From Dyella_A sp035685805 (GTDB lineage: Bacteria; Pseudomonadota; Gammaproteobacteria; Xanthomonadales; Rhodanobacteraceae), in NCBI RefSeq assembly GCF_035685805.1, contig NZ_DASSAB010000030.1:62001-126000 (forward strand): a DNA stretch of 64,000 bases, given 5' to 3'. The position numbers were made by a program, and so were the translations under genes. Under the pieces are notes generated by a model. The model searched no databases. It was not told the DNA's origin and saw only the letters and a list, made by a program, of their open reading frames with translations. The stretch's first letter is position 1, and every line of letters starts with the position of its first letter. This document shows positions 1-8,739 of this stretch, piece after piece.

Positions 1-2580
1 GCGCGGGAACAGGCACACGCCGCCACCGCTGGGGCAAGTCGACGCCTGACTGGAACCGAACGGCTGGAAATGGCCGGCATCGTGGAACGTGGTGTTGGCA
101 TCGGTGCCGGGTGCCGTCTGCTGGTCGTAACGCGACAGGTAGGTGGCGTCCAGACCGACCACGAAGTTGCCGAAGGAGAACTCCGGCAGCTTGTAGCGGG
201 CCGAGAAGTCCACGCCTGACACGTCGGTGCGGCCCAGGTTGCCGGTCGGCTCGACGATCTGCGCGATCTCGCCCGGGTTGGCGCTGCCGGTCGGGAAGCG
301 ACTGATCAGCGGGCAGTACTGGGTGGCGCCGTTGTAGCAGAGGTCCAGCACGGTCTGCGCACCGATAGCGGAGATCGTGTCATTCAGGTACAGGTGCCAG
401 AAGTCGGCGCTGAGCGAGAGGCCCTGCACGTAGTTCGGCGAGTAGACGAAGCCCACGTCGAACGACTTGCCCTGCTCCGGCCCCAGCGGGAAGCCAGCGT
501 ACTGCGAACCGGACGTCACGCCCTTGATCTGCTGCCCCAGCGCAACGTTCTTGTCCTGGAAGCTGCCGTCGGTGGGTACGCCCACGCAGGCGGGATTACC
601 GGCAGTGGTGATGCCATCGCACGGATCGCTGCTGAGCTTCGGCGCATCGCTGATCGGGGCGCCGTAGACGTCACCGATGGTCGGCGCGCGGAACACTTCG
701 GACACCGTGCCGCGCAGCAGCAGGTCGGTGATCGGGCGATACTCCACCGCGAACTTGGTGTTGTTGGTGCTGCCGAAGGTGCTGTACTTCGAGTAGCGAT
801 CACCGATGGTGATGTTCAGCGCCTGGGCAAACGGCATGTCCGACAGCACCGGAACGAACACCTCGGCGTAGGCTTCCTTCACGTTGTAGCCGCCACGCAG
901 CGGCGACGAGCACTGGCTGCCCAGGGTGCAGTTGCCCGTGGCCGGATCGATCAGCAGGAGCGGGTCGATTTCCGAGCGGGTGTACTCCTTGCGGTACGAC
1001 AGGCCACCAGCGATCTGGACCGTGCCGGCCGGCAGATCGAACAAGCCGCCGTTGACGTCAGCGGAGTAGGTCCGCTCGATGTTGAACTGGTTGCTGATCG
1101 CAGGCACGGCCACCGCCTGCAGAGCGGCCACCGAGTTGGGATCGAACAAGTTGAACGGATTGAACGGCGTGCAACCGCTGATCACGTCGCCCGGGGTGCC
1201 GCACTTCACGGTGCCATCGGTATCGAGGAACGACGGCCCGAGCGCGGCGTTGATCTTGTCCTGGTTCGGCAGGCCGCGCGTGATCGTCTGCTGCGAGAAA
1301 TGGCCATAACCCATGCCCACGTCCCAGTTCCAGTCGTGGTCGAGAAGGGTGAAATCACCCTTGAAGCCGGTGTGGATCTGGTCCGTCGTGGTGCCGAAGT
1401 TGGCTGCACGGTTGCCGGCCGACACGAGGCGTGCACGGTAGTCCAGTCCAGCCGAGGAATATTCCTCGCCGAACGGGTTGTAGTAGCTGTCCGCCGAGAT
1501 CACCGCACCATACAGGCTGCCCAGCAGCGCCGGCGCAAGCTGGAAGCCCGAGCTGGTCTTATTGTGGTAGGCGTCCATGTAGGCCTGAACGTGCTCGCCC
1601 AGGTCATAGGTGCCCTTCAACCACAGGCTGGTTCGCTCCTGCGGGGTCTGGATCAGGTTGACCGTGGCGTAGTTGTACTTGTCGGCGTTGGTGAAGCAGT
1701 GGTAATCGGTGGCGATGTTCTGGCCGCTCGCGCCGGGGTTGAGCGCCACGTTGGTGCAGCCGTACTGCGCCTGGTACTGCGTCGGCAGCTGGATGTTGCC
1801 GTAGGCGGGGAAGCTGGAGCCGCCGATGTAGCTGTAGATCGGGGTCTGGCTGCTGCCGTAGATGGAGACCGAGTTCTTGGAGAAGTCGCGGTTCTTGGCG
1901 AGCACGGCCTCGGTCTTGTTGTAGTCGACGCCGCCCATGATGCTGCCCTTGTCGGACGTCTGGCCGAACGTGAAGGTGTAGCCCTTCGAGCGTCCGTCGG
2001 CGTGACTGGACTGGCCGTAGTTCACGGTGAACTGCGCGCCCTGGTAGTCCTTCTTAAGAATGAAGTTGACTACGCCACCAATTGCATCGGAGCCATACAC
2101 CGAGGATGCGCCGTCGGTCAGCACTTCGATGCGCTCGATCATGTCGGCCGGAATCGAGTTCGGGTCGGTATTGATGATGCGCTTGCCGTCGATCAGGACC
2201 AGCGTGCGCTGGCTGCCCAGACCACGCAGGCCGATGCTGCTGCCACCGGTGCCGCCGGCGTTGTTGACCTGCGGGTTGACGTTGCCGCCAGTCACCGCAG
2301 GCAGTTGCTGAACGATGTCGCCCAGCGTCAGCTTGCCGGTCGCCTTGATCTGCGCGGCATCAATGGTCACGACCGGGTTGGAGGTCTCCAGGTCGACACG
2401 ACGGATGTGCGAGCCCGTGACCGTGATGGTCTGCAGGGTGGTCGCATCTTTCTGGTCCGCCGACTGCGGCTGTGCCGCGTCCTGGGCGAAAGCCGGCATG
2501 GCAAAGCCGGCGGCGAGCACGGCGCCAACGGTCAGCGACGTCCGCACAGCGGCGGTCATCTTGTTGATAGGGGTATTCAT
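1..2580 (-). CDS. TonB-dependent outer-membrane receptor, 3' end cut by window edge
   Basis: Reading leftwards from the ATG at 2578-2580, the frame stays open for 860 codons to the window edge, so the C-terminal end is missing. The product starts with a signal peptide (cleavage probably near residue 32, ..PAFA/QD). It then has a TonB-box-like stretch (LQTITVTGSHIRRVD, about residues 49-63) and a plug domain (SIGLRGLGSQRTLVLIDGKR, then ASSVYGSDAIGGVVNFILKK). The rest is beta-barrel sequence. The GSHIRR plus RTLVLIDGKR pattern is typical of the large xanthomonad receptors that import complex nutrients; the ligand cannot be told from sequence. A good Shine-Dalgarno (GGGAGGG) sits just upstream, and a sigma-70-like promoter lies at 2669-2697. 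The upstream amn gene is on the same strand but ends 164 bp away, so this receptor probably has its own transcript. Confidence 0.93.
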   Translation of the reverse strand, partial: MNTPINKMTAAVRTSLTVGAVLAAGFAMPAFAQDAAQPQSADQKDATTLQTITVTGSHIRRVDLETSNPVVTIDAAQIKATGKLTLGDIVQQLPAVTGGNVNPQVNNAGGTGGSSIGLRGLGSQRTLVLIDGKRIINTDPNSIPADMIERIEVLTDGASSVYGSDAIGGVVNFILKKDYQGAQFTVNYGQSSHADGRSKGYTFTFGQTSDKGSIMGGVDYNKTEAVLAKNRDFSKNSVSIYGSSQTPIYSYIGGSSFPAYGNIQLPTQYQAQYGCTNVALNPGASGQNIATDYHCFTNADKYNYATVNLIQTPQERTSLWLKGTYDLGEHVQAYMDAYHNKTSSGFQLAPALLGSLYGAVISADSYYNPFGEEYSSAGLDYRARLVSAGNRAANFGTTTDQIHTGFKGDFTLLDHDWNWDVGMGYGHFSQQTITRGLPNQDKINAALGPSFLDTDGTVKCGTPGDVISGCTPFNPFNLFDPNSVAALQAVAVPAISNQFNIERTYSADVNGGLFDLPAGTVQIAGGLSYRKEYTRSEIDPLLLIDPATGNCTLGSQCSSPLRGGYNVKEAYAEVFVPVLSDMPFAQALNITIGDRYSKYSTFGSTNNTKFAVEYRPITDLLLRGTVSEVFRAPTIGDVYGAPISDAPKLSSDPCDGITTAGNPACVGVPTDGSFQDKNVALGQQIKGVTSGSQYAGFPLGPEQGKSFDVGFVYSPNYVQGLSLSADFWHLYLNDTISAIGAQTVLDLCYNGATQYCPLISRFPTGSANPGEIAQIVEPTGNLGRTDVSGVDFSARYKLPEFSFGNFVVGLDATYLSRYDQQTAPGTDANTTFHDAGHFQPFGSSQASTCPSGGGVCLFPR

Positions 2581-2668
2581 TGGACCCTCCCGGGGAATCG
2601 AGAAAACAGCAGGTACTGTGGGGTGTTGCGTAAGAACGTATGTTTTTTGCTACCTGTTACCGCGGCTC

Positions 2669-2697
2669 TTTATCACGCTTTTCTTACATCCGGTCAA
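2669..2697 (-). promoter_or_regulatory. Sigma-70-like promoter for the TonB receptor
   Basis: On the minus strand, TTGACC (2692-2697) and GATAAA (2669-2674) are separated by 17 bp. This matches the -35 at 5 of 6 and the -10 at 4 of 6 positions. It lies about 90 bp upstream of the receptor ATG in an AT-richer stretch of the 164-bp gap. Confidence 0.5.
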
Positions 2698-2744
2698 TCG
2701 CGAGGGAACTTTTTCGGCGAGGAGGACTCGCCCCGGGACGATGG

Positions 2745-3530
2745 CTATTCGAGCTCCTCCTCGAAACGCAGGTGCTTCACACTGCGGCCGTGTCGACGGA
2801 CCAGCTTGAGCGCCTCGATGCCGATGCGGATATGCCGCTCGACGAACTGGCCCGTGACCTGGCGGTCGCTGGCCTCGGTCTTCACGCCCTCGGGGATCAT
2901 CGGCTGGTCCGATACCAGCAGCAGCGCGCCGCAGGGGATCTTGTTGGCGAAGCCGGCCGCGAAGATCGTCGCCGTCTCCATGTCCACCGCCATGCAGCGG
3001 GTCCGGCGCAGGTAATCCTTGAATGCTTCGTCGTGCTCCCACACGCGACGATTGGTGGTGTACACGGTGCCGGTCCAGTAGTCGTAGCCCAGATCGCGGA
3101 TCATCGTCGACACGCTGCGCTGAAGCTGGAACGCCGGCAGCGCCGGCACCTCCGGCAGCAGGTAATCATTGGATGTGCCCTCGCCGCGAATCGCCGCGAT
3201 CGGCAGCACCAGGTCACCGATCGCGTTCTTTTTCTTGAGGCCGCCACACTTGCCCAGGAACAGCGCCGCCTTCGGTCCGATCGCGCTGAGCAGGTCCATC
3301 ACGGTGGCGGCGTTGGGGCTACCCATGCCGAAGTTGATCAGGGTGATGCCGTCGGCCGTGGCATTGGGCATGGGGCGATCACGGCCCCGCACGTCGACTC
3401 CGTGCCACTGCGCGAACAGCTCCACGTAGTGACCGAAGTTGGTCAGCAGGATGTGCTCGCCGAATTCCTCCAGCGGAGTGCCGGTATATCGCGGCAGCCA
3501 GTTGGAAACGATCTCTTGCTTGTCTTTCAT
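2745..3530 (-). CDS. amn: AMP nucleosidase, short form
   Basis: This 261-residue protein has the nucleoside-phosphorylase fold of AMP nucleosidase, which hydrolyses AMP to adenine and ribose 5-phosphate in the cytoplasm. Recognisable parts are LINFGMGSPNAATVMDLL, the ALFLGKCGGLKKK segment, and the VDMETATIFAAGF motif holding the ribose-contacting Met-Glu pair. The frame is open further upstream, but MKDKQEIVSNWLPRY at 3530 is preferred because AAGGGG lies just upstream and the added 28 residues look non-coding. E. coli Amn is about 484 residues; this form lacks the N-terminal regulatory domain, so allosteric control by ATP and phosphate may differ. It is divergent from the DegV gene. Confidence 0.88.
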   Translation of the reverse strand: MKDKQEIVSNWLPRYTGTPLEEFGEHILLTNFGHYVELFAQWHGVDVRGRDRPMPNATADGITLINFGMGSPNAATVMDLLSAIGPKAALFLGKCGGLKKKNAIGDLVLPIAAIRGEGTSNDYLLPEVPALPAFQLQRSVSTMIRDLGYDYWTGTVYTTNRRVWEHDEAFKDYLRRTRCMAVDMETATIFAAGFANKIPCGALLLVSDQPMIPEGVKTEASDRQVTGQFVERHIRIGIEALKLVRRHGRSVKHLRFEEELE

Positions 3531-3857
3531 GGGACCCCTTGAGGTCGGCGCAGCCGAGCGGCTGCGCGTTACCGACGACGCCACGTCGGCACGATGCCAG
3601 TTGAGTGAGCGCATTCTAGAAGCGGCCCGCGCGACGCCGCCAGCGACCCCACGGCCGTCACCCGCATCCGGCCCAGGCCCCGGATCGTAAGTGCAGGTGT
3701 GCGGCTATTCGGCGACCACTCGGCTGGCCCCGTAGCGACAACGGTTCAAGCCCGCCAGGGCGGATGCCGATAAGCCCTTGACGGCCCGGATTGCGGGCCA
3801 CTTCACAGCACGAAGGCGCGTGGTATGTTTTGCGCGCCTTCCGGAGGGGTGACAGTT
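3531..3857. other. Intergenic region between amn and degV
   Basis: This 327-bp divergent gap contains no convincing gene. Visible signals are an extended -10 (TGG-TATGTT, 3821-3829) that could serve degV, a GGAGGGG Shine-Dalgarno at 3842-3848, and a weak TAGAAT on the minus strand (3613-3618) that could serve amn. No convincing -35 elements accompany them. Confidence 0.4.
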
Positions 3858-4802
3858 ATGCGCATGGGCCTGGCCATCGATGCTTCCTGCGATCTTCCGC
3901 AGGCATTTCTCGAGGAACACGATATCGCGGTGATGCCGATCGCGGTTCGCATCGACAAGGACACATTCAAGGACAACCGCGACCCTGCCGAGATCAAGCG
4001 CTTCTTCGACCTCAAGATGGGTAGCCGCAGCCATTCCGCTTCCACCGAACCATGCTCGGTGGAGGACGTGCAGAAACTGTTCCTGGGCAAGCTGGTGCTG
4101 GAGAAGGATTGCGTCTTCTGTCTCACCATCACCGCCACGCGCAGCCCGATCAACGATCATGTGATCAAGGCCAGCTTCGCGGTGCTCAAGCACTACCGCG
4201 AGGTGCGCGACCAGACCACCATGCCCGGCCCCTTCCTGATGCGGGTGATCGATACCCGCACCTTGTTCGCCGGCGCCGCGCCAGCGATCATCGAGGCGAC
4301 CCGGCTGTTCAAGAGTGGCGAGACGCCCGCCGCGATACGCGAGCGACTCACCTACATCGCCAACAATTCCTACGGCTACATGCTGCCGCGCGACCTGTTC
4401 TACCTGCGCGCGCGGGCCAAGACCAAGGGCGACCGCAGTGTCGGCCTGTTCAGCGCGGTGATGGGCTCGGCGCTGGACATCAAGCCCCTGCTGCGCGGTT
4501 ACCGCGGCGAAACCAGCCCGGTGGGTAAGGTGCGCGGATTCGAGCACGGGGTCGAGATGCTGTTCGACTACGTGGTCAAGCGCGTCCATGCCGGGTTGCT
4601 GGTTCCGGCCGTCTGCCTGAGCTACGGCGGCGATCTGGACGATGTGCCCAAGCTGCCGGGCTACGAGACGCTGCGCGCCGCCTGCGAGGAGTGCAAGGTG
4701 GAGTTGATGGTGGCACCGATGAGCATTACGGGCATGGTCAATGTAGGCGAGGGCGCACTGGTGGTGGGCTTTGCCGCCGAAGAACACGTGGCGGAGTTCT
4801 GA
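3858..4802 (+). CDS. DegV family fatty-acid-binding protein
   Basis: The product is 314 residues with the two-domain DegV fold. The N-terminal domain opens with GLAIDASCDLPQAFLEEHDI and carries the SHSASTEPCS loop that corresponds to the Thr-Ser-Gln-Pro ligand loop of the family. In Gram-positives, DegV/FakB proteins hold a fatty acid for phosphorylation by FakA. No FakA-like kinase is visible in this window, so the role here is unknown beyond likely lipid binding. The start at 3858 follows GGAGGGG with 9-nt spacing; an upstream in-frame ATG at 3825 lies inside the promoter-like region and is rejected. The DUF4124 gene follows 30 bp downstream on the same strand. Confidence 0.85.
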   Translation: MRMGLAIDASCDLPQAFLEEHDIAVMPIAVRIDKDTFKDNRDPAEIKRFFDLKMGSRSHSASTEPCSVEDVQKLFLGKLVLEKDCVFCLTITATRSPINDHVIKASFAVLKHYREVRDQTTMPGPFLMRVIDTRTLFAGAAPAIIEATRLFKSGETPAAIRERLTYIANNSYGYMLPRDLFYLRARAKTKGDRSVGLFSAVMGSALDIKPLLRGYRGETSPVGKVRGFEHGVEMLFDYVVKRVHAGLLVPAVCLSYGGDLDDVPKLPGYETLRAACEECKVELMVAPMSITGMVNVGEGALVVGFAAEEHVAEF

Positions 4803-4832
4803 TCAGCCCCGAAAGGCCGTAGCATCAGTCGC

Positions 4833-5495
4833 ATGCGCATCCGCCACGCCCCGGTCTTCGCCTGCCTGCTCGGCATCGGCATGCTCGTGCTGCTGCGGCC
4901 CGCCGTCGCCACCACGGTCTACAAGTGCACCGATACGGGCGGCGCCGTCACCTACCAGGATGCGCCGTGTCCGCGGCAGCAGAAGCAGCAGCCGATCCAG
5001 CTGCCGGACGAGCCGTTGACGGTCCCCGCTGCGGCGACCTCGATAGCGCCGCCGCCGCAGGAGGCCCCGCCACCCTCGCCGCCCGCCCCGCCAAGCGCGC
5101 CGCTGCCGGTGATGTTCGGCTGCCAGCGGGCAACGGACGGCAAGTCGTACCTGAGCGACAACGGCAACCCCGCTCCCTATCAGGCACCTTTCGGGATGCT
5201 CGGAGCCGTGCCGCAGCCGCTGGGGTCGGCCTACGGCACCGGAGGCACCGGAGGCGCCGGTGCCTCGGCCCCGGAGCTCAACCGTGGCAAGGTCACCAGC
5301 GGCCTGGTCGCGAACAACTATGTATGGGTGCAGGACCAGTGCCGCGAACTCAGTCCGGAGGAAACCTGCGCGGCATTGCAGGATGCCTACGACAAGAACG
5401 AGCAGCAGCTGCGCCAGGCCTTCAAGAGTGAGCGCGCGCCGTTCGAGAAGCGCGAGCAAACCCTGCAGGCGCAACTGGTCGGTTGCCCGGGCTGA
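4833..5495 (+). CDS. DUF4124 domain-containing secreted protein
   Basis: The 220-residue product starts with a signal peptide (MRIRHAPVFACLLGIGMLVLL.., cleavage near ..AVA/TT). It then has the DUF4124 signature TVYKCTDTGGAVTYQDAPCP, in which two cysteines probably form a disulfide. A Pro/Ala-rich linker follows (about residues 60-90), then a segment with four more Cys residues and a Gly-rich patch (YGTGGTGGAGAS). The C-terminal 50 residues are charged and probably helical. Proteins with this domain are common periplasmic proteins of Xanthomonadales with no assigned reaction. It lies 30 bp after degV and may be cotranscribed with it. Confidence 0.8.
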   Translation: MRIRHAPVFACLLGIGMLVLLRPAVATTVYKCTDTGGAVTYQDAPCPRQQKQQPIQLPDEPLTVPAAATSIAPPPQEAPPPSPPAPPSAPLPVMFGCQRATDGKSYLSDNGNPAPYQAPFGMLGAVPQPLGSAYGTGGTGGAGASAPELNRGKVTSGLVANNYVWVQDQCRELSPEETCAALQDAYDKNEQQLRQAFKSERAPFEKREQTLQAQLVGCPG

Positions 5496-5538
5496 CCAGG
5501 ACGGGACTCGACACATGCCCGGCGTCGCGACTGCCTAC

Positions 5539-5694
5539 CCACAGGGTTGTCCACAGGGCGCGCCGTACGCTGCTCGCGAGTTTGCTTGTGCCTGCTGACA
5601 TTCGCATCACACTGGTGAAAGACATTGCCCGGCAAGGGCTTGCGGCACCCTTCCACAGGGTTGTCCCCGCTCTGTCCACAGTCGCTGTGGACAA
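5539..5694. promoter_or_regulatory. Cluster of DnaA-box-like sites between convergent genes
   Basis: Inside the 207-bp gap between the DUF4124 gene and the SDR gene is TTGTCCACA at 5547-5555 (+). An inverted pair follows: TGTCCACAG (5673-5681), a 3-bp spacer, then CTGTGGACA (5685-5693), the right half giving TTGTCCACA on the minus strand (5686-5694). A 14-bp direct repeat CCACAGGGTTGTCC occurs at 5539-5552 and 5653-5666. TTGTCCACA differs from the E. coli consensus TTWTNCACA at one position and matches the form favoured in high-GC actinobacteria. Both flanking genes end here, so a promoter role is unlikely. Confidence 0.45.
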
Positions 5695-5702
5695 CCGGCG
5701 CG

Positions 5703-6485
5703 TCAGAATCCGTAGCTGATGAAGCCGCCATCCACCGCCAGCACTTGCCCGGTGATGTAGCTGGCGGCGGGCAGACACAGGAACGCAATCGCCGCAGCGA
5801 CCTCTTCCGGCTCGCCGATGCGTCGCAGCGGAGTGTGGTCGAGCACTTCGTCCAAGTAGTCCGGATCGGCCAGCGCACCATCGGTGCGCTGCGTGCGGAT
5901 GTACCAGGGTGCCACTGCATTCACGCGGATGCCGTCGACTGCCCATTCGGCGGCCAGGTTGCGGGTGAGCTGGTGCAGCGCCGCCTTGCTCATGCCGTAA
6001 GGCGCACCGGTCCGCACGTGCGTGATGCCTGACACCGAGCCGACGTTGACGATCGCCGCATGCGCGTGTTGCACCAGTTGCGGATGCGCGAGCCGACACA
6101 TCTCGAACGCCGAGAACAGGTTTTGCTCGAAGATCGCCCGATAGCTCTCCGCGCGGTAGTCCAGTGTGGCAAGCGACTGGTTGCCGCCGGCGTTGTTTAC
6201 CAGCAGCGAGAGCGGTGCGCCCAGATCGGCGATCCAGTCGAAGACGGCCAGCCGCTCCTCCGGCTCGGCGAGGTCGGCGCCGAAGGCCAGCACCCGAATG
6301 CCGGGAAAATCATCTTCCAGCTCGGTGCGCACCTGCTCCAGATGATCCTCGTCGCGGGCTGCCAGCAGCAGGTCGGCACCCAGCCCGGCAAGTTCGCGCG
6401 CGGTGGCGTAACCGATGCCCTTGCTGGCGCCGGTGATCAGCGCGGTGTGGCCCTGCAGCTGCCATGCGTCGATGCGGGTATTCAT
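5703..6485 (-). CDS. SDR family oxidoreductase (tropinone-reductase-like)
   Basis: This is a 260-residue classical short-chain dehydrogenase. The NAD(P)-binding motif TGASKGIG is at about residues 19-26, the NNAG motif is in LLVNNAGGNQS, and the catalytic Ser-Tyr-Lys set is in VGSVSG..APYGMSKAAL. The C-terminus GQVLAVDGGFISYGF is typical of the family. The closest named group I can suggest is the tropinone-reductase-like SDRs. The substrate is not predictable, and no pathway genes are adjacent. It converges with the DUF4124 gene and is divergent from the small lipoprotein gene. Confidence 0.88.
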   Translation of the reverse strand: MNTRIDAWQLQGHTALITGASKGIGYATARELAGLGADLLLAARDEDHLEQVRTELEDDFPGIRVLAFGADLAEPEERLAVFDWIADLGAPLSLLVNNAGGNQSLATLDYRAESYRAIFEQNLFSAFEMCRLAHPQLVQHAHAAIVNVGSVSGITHVRTGAPYGMSKAALHQLTRNLAAEWAVDGIRVNAVAPWYIRTQRTDGALADPDYLDEVLDHTPLRRIGEPEEVAAAIAFLCLPAASYITGQVLAVDGGFISYGF

Positions 6486-6581
6486 GTCACGAGCTTAGAA
6501 CGGCGCAGCAAGCCCGACCAGTCGCTTGCTGCGGGCGCGTGGCGGCGGGACACTGCGGCATCTTTCCCGGGGAATCCTTCC

Positions 6582-6806
6582 ATGGCACTGCGCCGCTCGC
6601 TGCTCGCCTGGTCACTGCTTACGCTGTTGTGCGCCTGTTCCGGCAAGCCGCCCGCGCCGCAGGCACCAGAGACGGCGAAGCCGGCCCCGGTAGCGACACC
6701 CTGGGACGACATGAAGAAAACCGAGCAGCGCGCAGCAGACGTCCAGAAAGCCGTGGACCATCAGGCGGCGGAGCAGCGCGCCCAGCTGGAGCAGCAGGAA
6801 CACTAG
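6582..6806 (+). CDS. Small putative lipoprotein
   Basis: The frame from the ATG at 6582 encodes 74 residues with a lipoprotein signal peptide (SLLTLLCAC; the lipidated Cys is probably residue 19). A Pro/Ala-rich spacer follows, then a charged helical tail rich in Gln, Glu and Ala (KKTEQRAADVQKAVDHQAAE), which could form a coiled coil. I do not recognise a named family. The frame extends upstream, but that part overlaps the 5' end of the divergent SDR gene, so the short start is preferred. The product would be membrane-anchored and face the periplasm. It converges with sppA, ending 40 bp from the sppA stop. Confidence 0.6.
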   Translation: MALRRSLLAWSLLTLLCACSGKPPAPQAPETAKPAPVATPWDDMKKTEQRAADVQKAVDHQAAEQRAQLEQQEH

Positions 6807-6845
6807 GCCGGCCGCTGGCGCCCGCTGTGCCGAGTGTGATTGGCC

Positions 6846-8714
6846 TCAGCGCGGGGCGCAGAAGCAGTAGGCGTAAACGTTCGGCCGGCCCGCCTGGGCC
6901 TGGCGCAGCAGCTTCAGCTCCGGCAAGGCCCGGGGCAGCGCCGCCATCCATGCCGGCAGGTGCAGGCCGTAGCTCTGCGCCAATTGCACCGCCGCGCCCT
7001 GGTTGAGTCCGACCATGAAGCGCTCGAACCCACCCAGCGGCTGCTCGACGTAGCGCACCGGCGGATGCTTGCCCAGGCCGGCCTTCTCGGCGGCGAAGGC
7101 CAGTGCGGCGTCCAGCCCGCCCAGCTGATCGACCAGCCCGCGATCCAGCGCCTGTGCGCCGGTCCATACCCGCCCCTGCGCGATCGCGTCGACGGCGTCG
7201 TAATCCTTGCCGCGGGCCTTCGCCACGCCACCGACGAAGTCGCGATAGCCTTTCTCGATGATCGCCTGGATCACCGCGCCGACCTTGGGATCGAGTGGAC
7301 GGGTGATGTCGAACGCGCCGGCCATCGGACCGGTGCCTACGCCGTCGCTCTGCACGCCGATCTTGGCCAGCGTCTCGGGGATGGAGTAGTACATGCCGAA
7401 GATGCCGATCGAGCCGGTGATGGTGTTGGGTTCGGCAAAGATGCGGTCCGCATTCATCGAGATCCAGTAGCCGCCGCTGGCCGCCACGTCGCCCATCGAG
7501 ACCACGACCGGGATGCCGGCCTTGCGGGTGAGCTCCACCTCACGGCGGATCTGCTCGGCGGCGTACACCTCGCCGCCGGGCGAGTTCACCCGCAGCACCA
7601 GTGCCTTGGTCTTCTTGTCCTCGCGTGCGGCGCGGATGAGTGCGGCGGTGGACTCGCCGCCGATCGACCCCTGCGGCTGCTTGCCGCCGCTGATCTCGCC
7701 TTCGGCGACCACCACCGCGATGCCCGGCTTGAACAGTGCATCGGTGTCGTCCGGCAGCTGAGCCACGTAGCGCGAGAAGCCGACCGAGCGGAAGCCGCGC
7801 CCCTGGCGGCCGGCCGGCACGCCTTCGCGCCGCATCATCGTCTCGACGTCGGCCTCGGTGGCGAGACCGTCAACCAGATGCTCCTGGCGCGAAAGCTCGG
7901 CCAGGTTGCCGTGGGTGGTGCCGATGTTCTCGGGCAGGTTGTCGATATCGCTGCGCAACGCGGCGGGCTCGATCTTGCGCAGCTGCGCCACGGTGTCGAT
8001 GTAGCGGTCCCACAGCCCGCCCATCCAGAAGCGGTCGGCTTCCTTCGCCTCGGGCGAGGCATGATCGAGGATGTAAGGCTCGGCGGCGCTCTTGAACTGA
8101 CCCACGCGGAACAGGTGCACCTGCACCCCTAGCTTGTCCAGCAGGTCCTTGTAGAACAGCCGGTAATTGGCCAGCCCGGTGATCATCACGCCGCCCTGCG
8201 GGTCGACCAGCAGGCGATCGGCATGCGCCGCCAGGTAGTACTGGCTCTGGTCGTAGTTGACGCCCCAGGCGACCACCGGCTTGCCTGCCGCACGGAAACG
8301 GTCCAGCGCCGCACCCACCTCCCGCAGCGCGGCAAAGCCGCCAGCCTGCAGCTGGTCGGGTAGCAGCAGAATGCGCGTGATGTGCTTGTCGGTGGCCGCG
8401 GCGTCGATCGCGCGCACCAGATCGCGCACCTGCACTTCCTTGGGCTCCTCGCCGGACAGGCCGGCCATCACCCGCTGCAGCGGCGCGATGCTGAACTGCT
8501 CCACCAGCCGGCCCTCAGGCTTGAGCACCAGCACCGAGTCCTGCTCCAGGCCAAGGCCGGCGCGACGCCCGGCGGTGACGCCAATCACCGCCAGCAACAC
8601 GATCAGCAGCAGGCCGAAAAACACCACGTTGATGATCACCAGCCGCACCACGTTGATGCCGCGGCCGAAGACGCGGAGGAATGCCCAGAAGCCATTGGGG
8701 CGTGACGCGGTCAT
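6846..8714 (-). CDS. sppA: Signal peptide peptidase SppA, 67-kDa type
   Basis: The 622-residue protein has one N-terminal membrane anchor (about residues 22-46) and two ClpP-like domains, the architecture of the long SppA form that cleaves leftover signal peptides in the inner membrane. The catalytic Ser/Lys dyad is split between the domains as in E. coli. The general-base Lys is residue 208 (VGQFKSAAEP) and the nucleophile is Ser413 (GDVAASGGYW). Length and residue positions match E. coli SppA (618 residues, Lys209/Ser409) closely. It is followed on the same strand by no close gene, and the MATE gene lies 25 bp upstream, so the two may be cotranscribed. Confidence 0.95.
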   Translation of the reverse strand: MTASRPNGFWAFLRVFGRGINVVRLVIINVVFFGLLLIVLLAVIGVTAGRRAGLGLEQDSVLVLKPEGRLVEQFSIAPLQRVMAGLSGEEPKEVQVRDLVRAIDAAATDKHITRILLLPDQLQAGGFAALREVGAALDRFRAAGKPVVAWGVNYDQSQYYLAAHADRLLVDPQGGVMITGLANYRLFYKDLLDKLGVQVHLFRVGQFKSAAEPYILDHASPEAKEADRFWMGGLWDRYIDTVAQLRKIEPAALRSDIDNLPENIGTTHGNLAELSRQEHLVDGLATEADVETMMRREGVPAGRQGRGFRSVGFSRYVAQLPDDTDALFKPGIAVVVAEGEISGGKQPQGSIGGESTAALIRAAREDKKTKALVLRVNSPGGEVYAAEQIRREVELTRKAGIPVVVSMGDVAASGGYWISMNADRIFAEPNTITGSIGIFGMYYSIPETLAKIGVQSDGVGTGPMAGAFDITRPLDPKVGAVIQAIIEKGYRDFVGGVAKARGKDYDAVDAIAQGRVWTGAQALDRGLVDQLGGLDAALAFAAEKAGLGKHPPVRYVEQPLGGFERFMVGLNQGAAVQLAQSYGLHLPAWMAALPRALPELKLLRQAQAGRPNVYAYCFCAPR

Positions 8715-8739
8715 GCGGGCATCCTGTACGAAAGGGGGT

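Noticed and set aside
394..3015. Long open frame of 873 codons on the plus strand
   Set aside because: It lies antisense to the TonB receptor and amn, which have clear homology, signals and motifs. The frame has no recognisable domain and the biased composition expected of a high-GC shadow.
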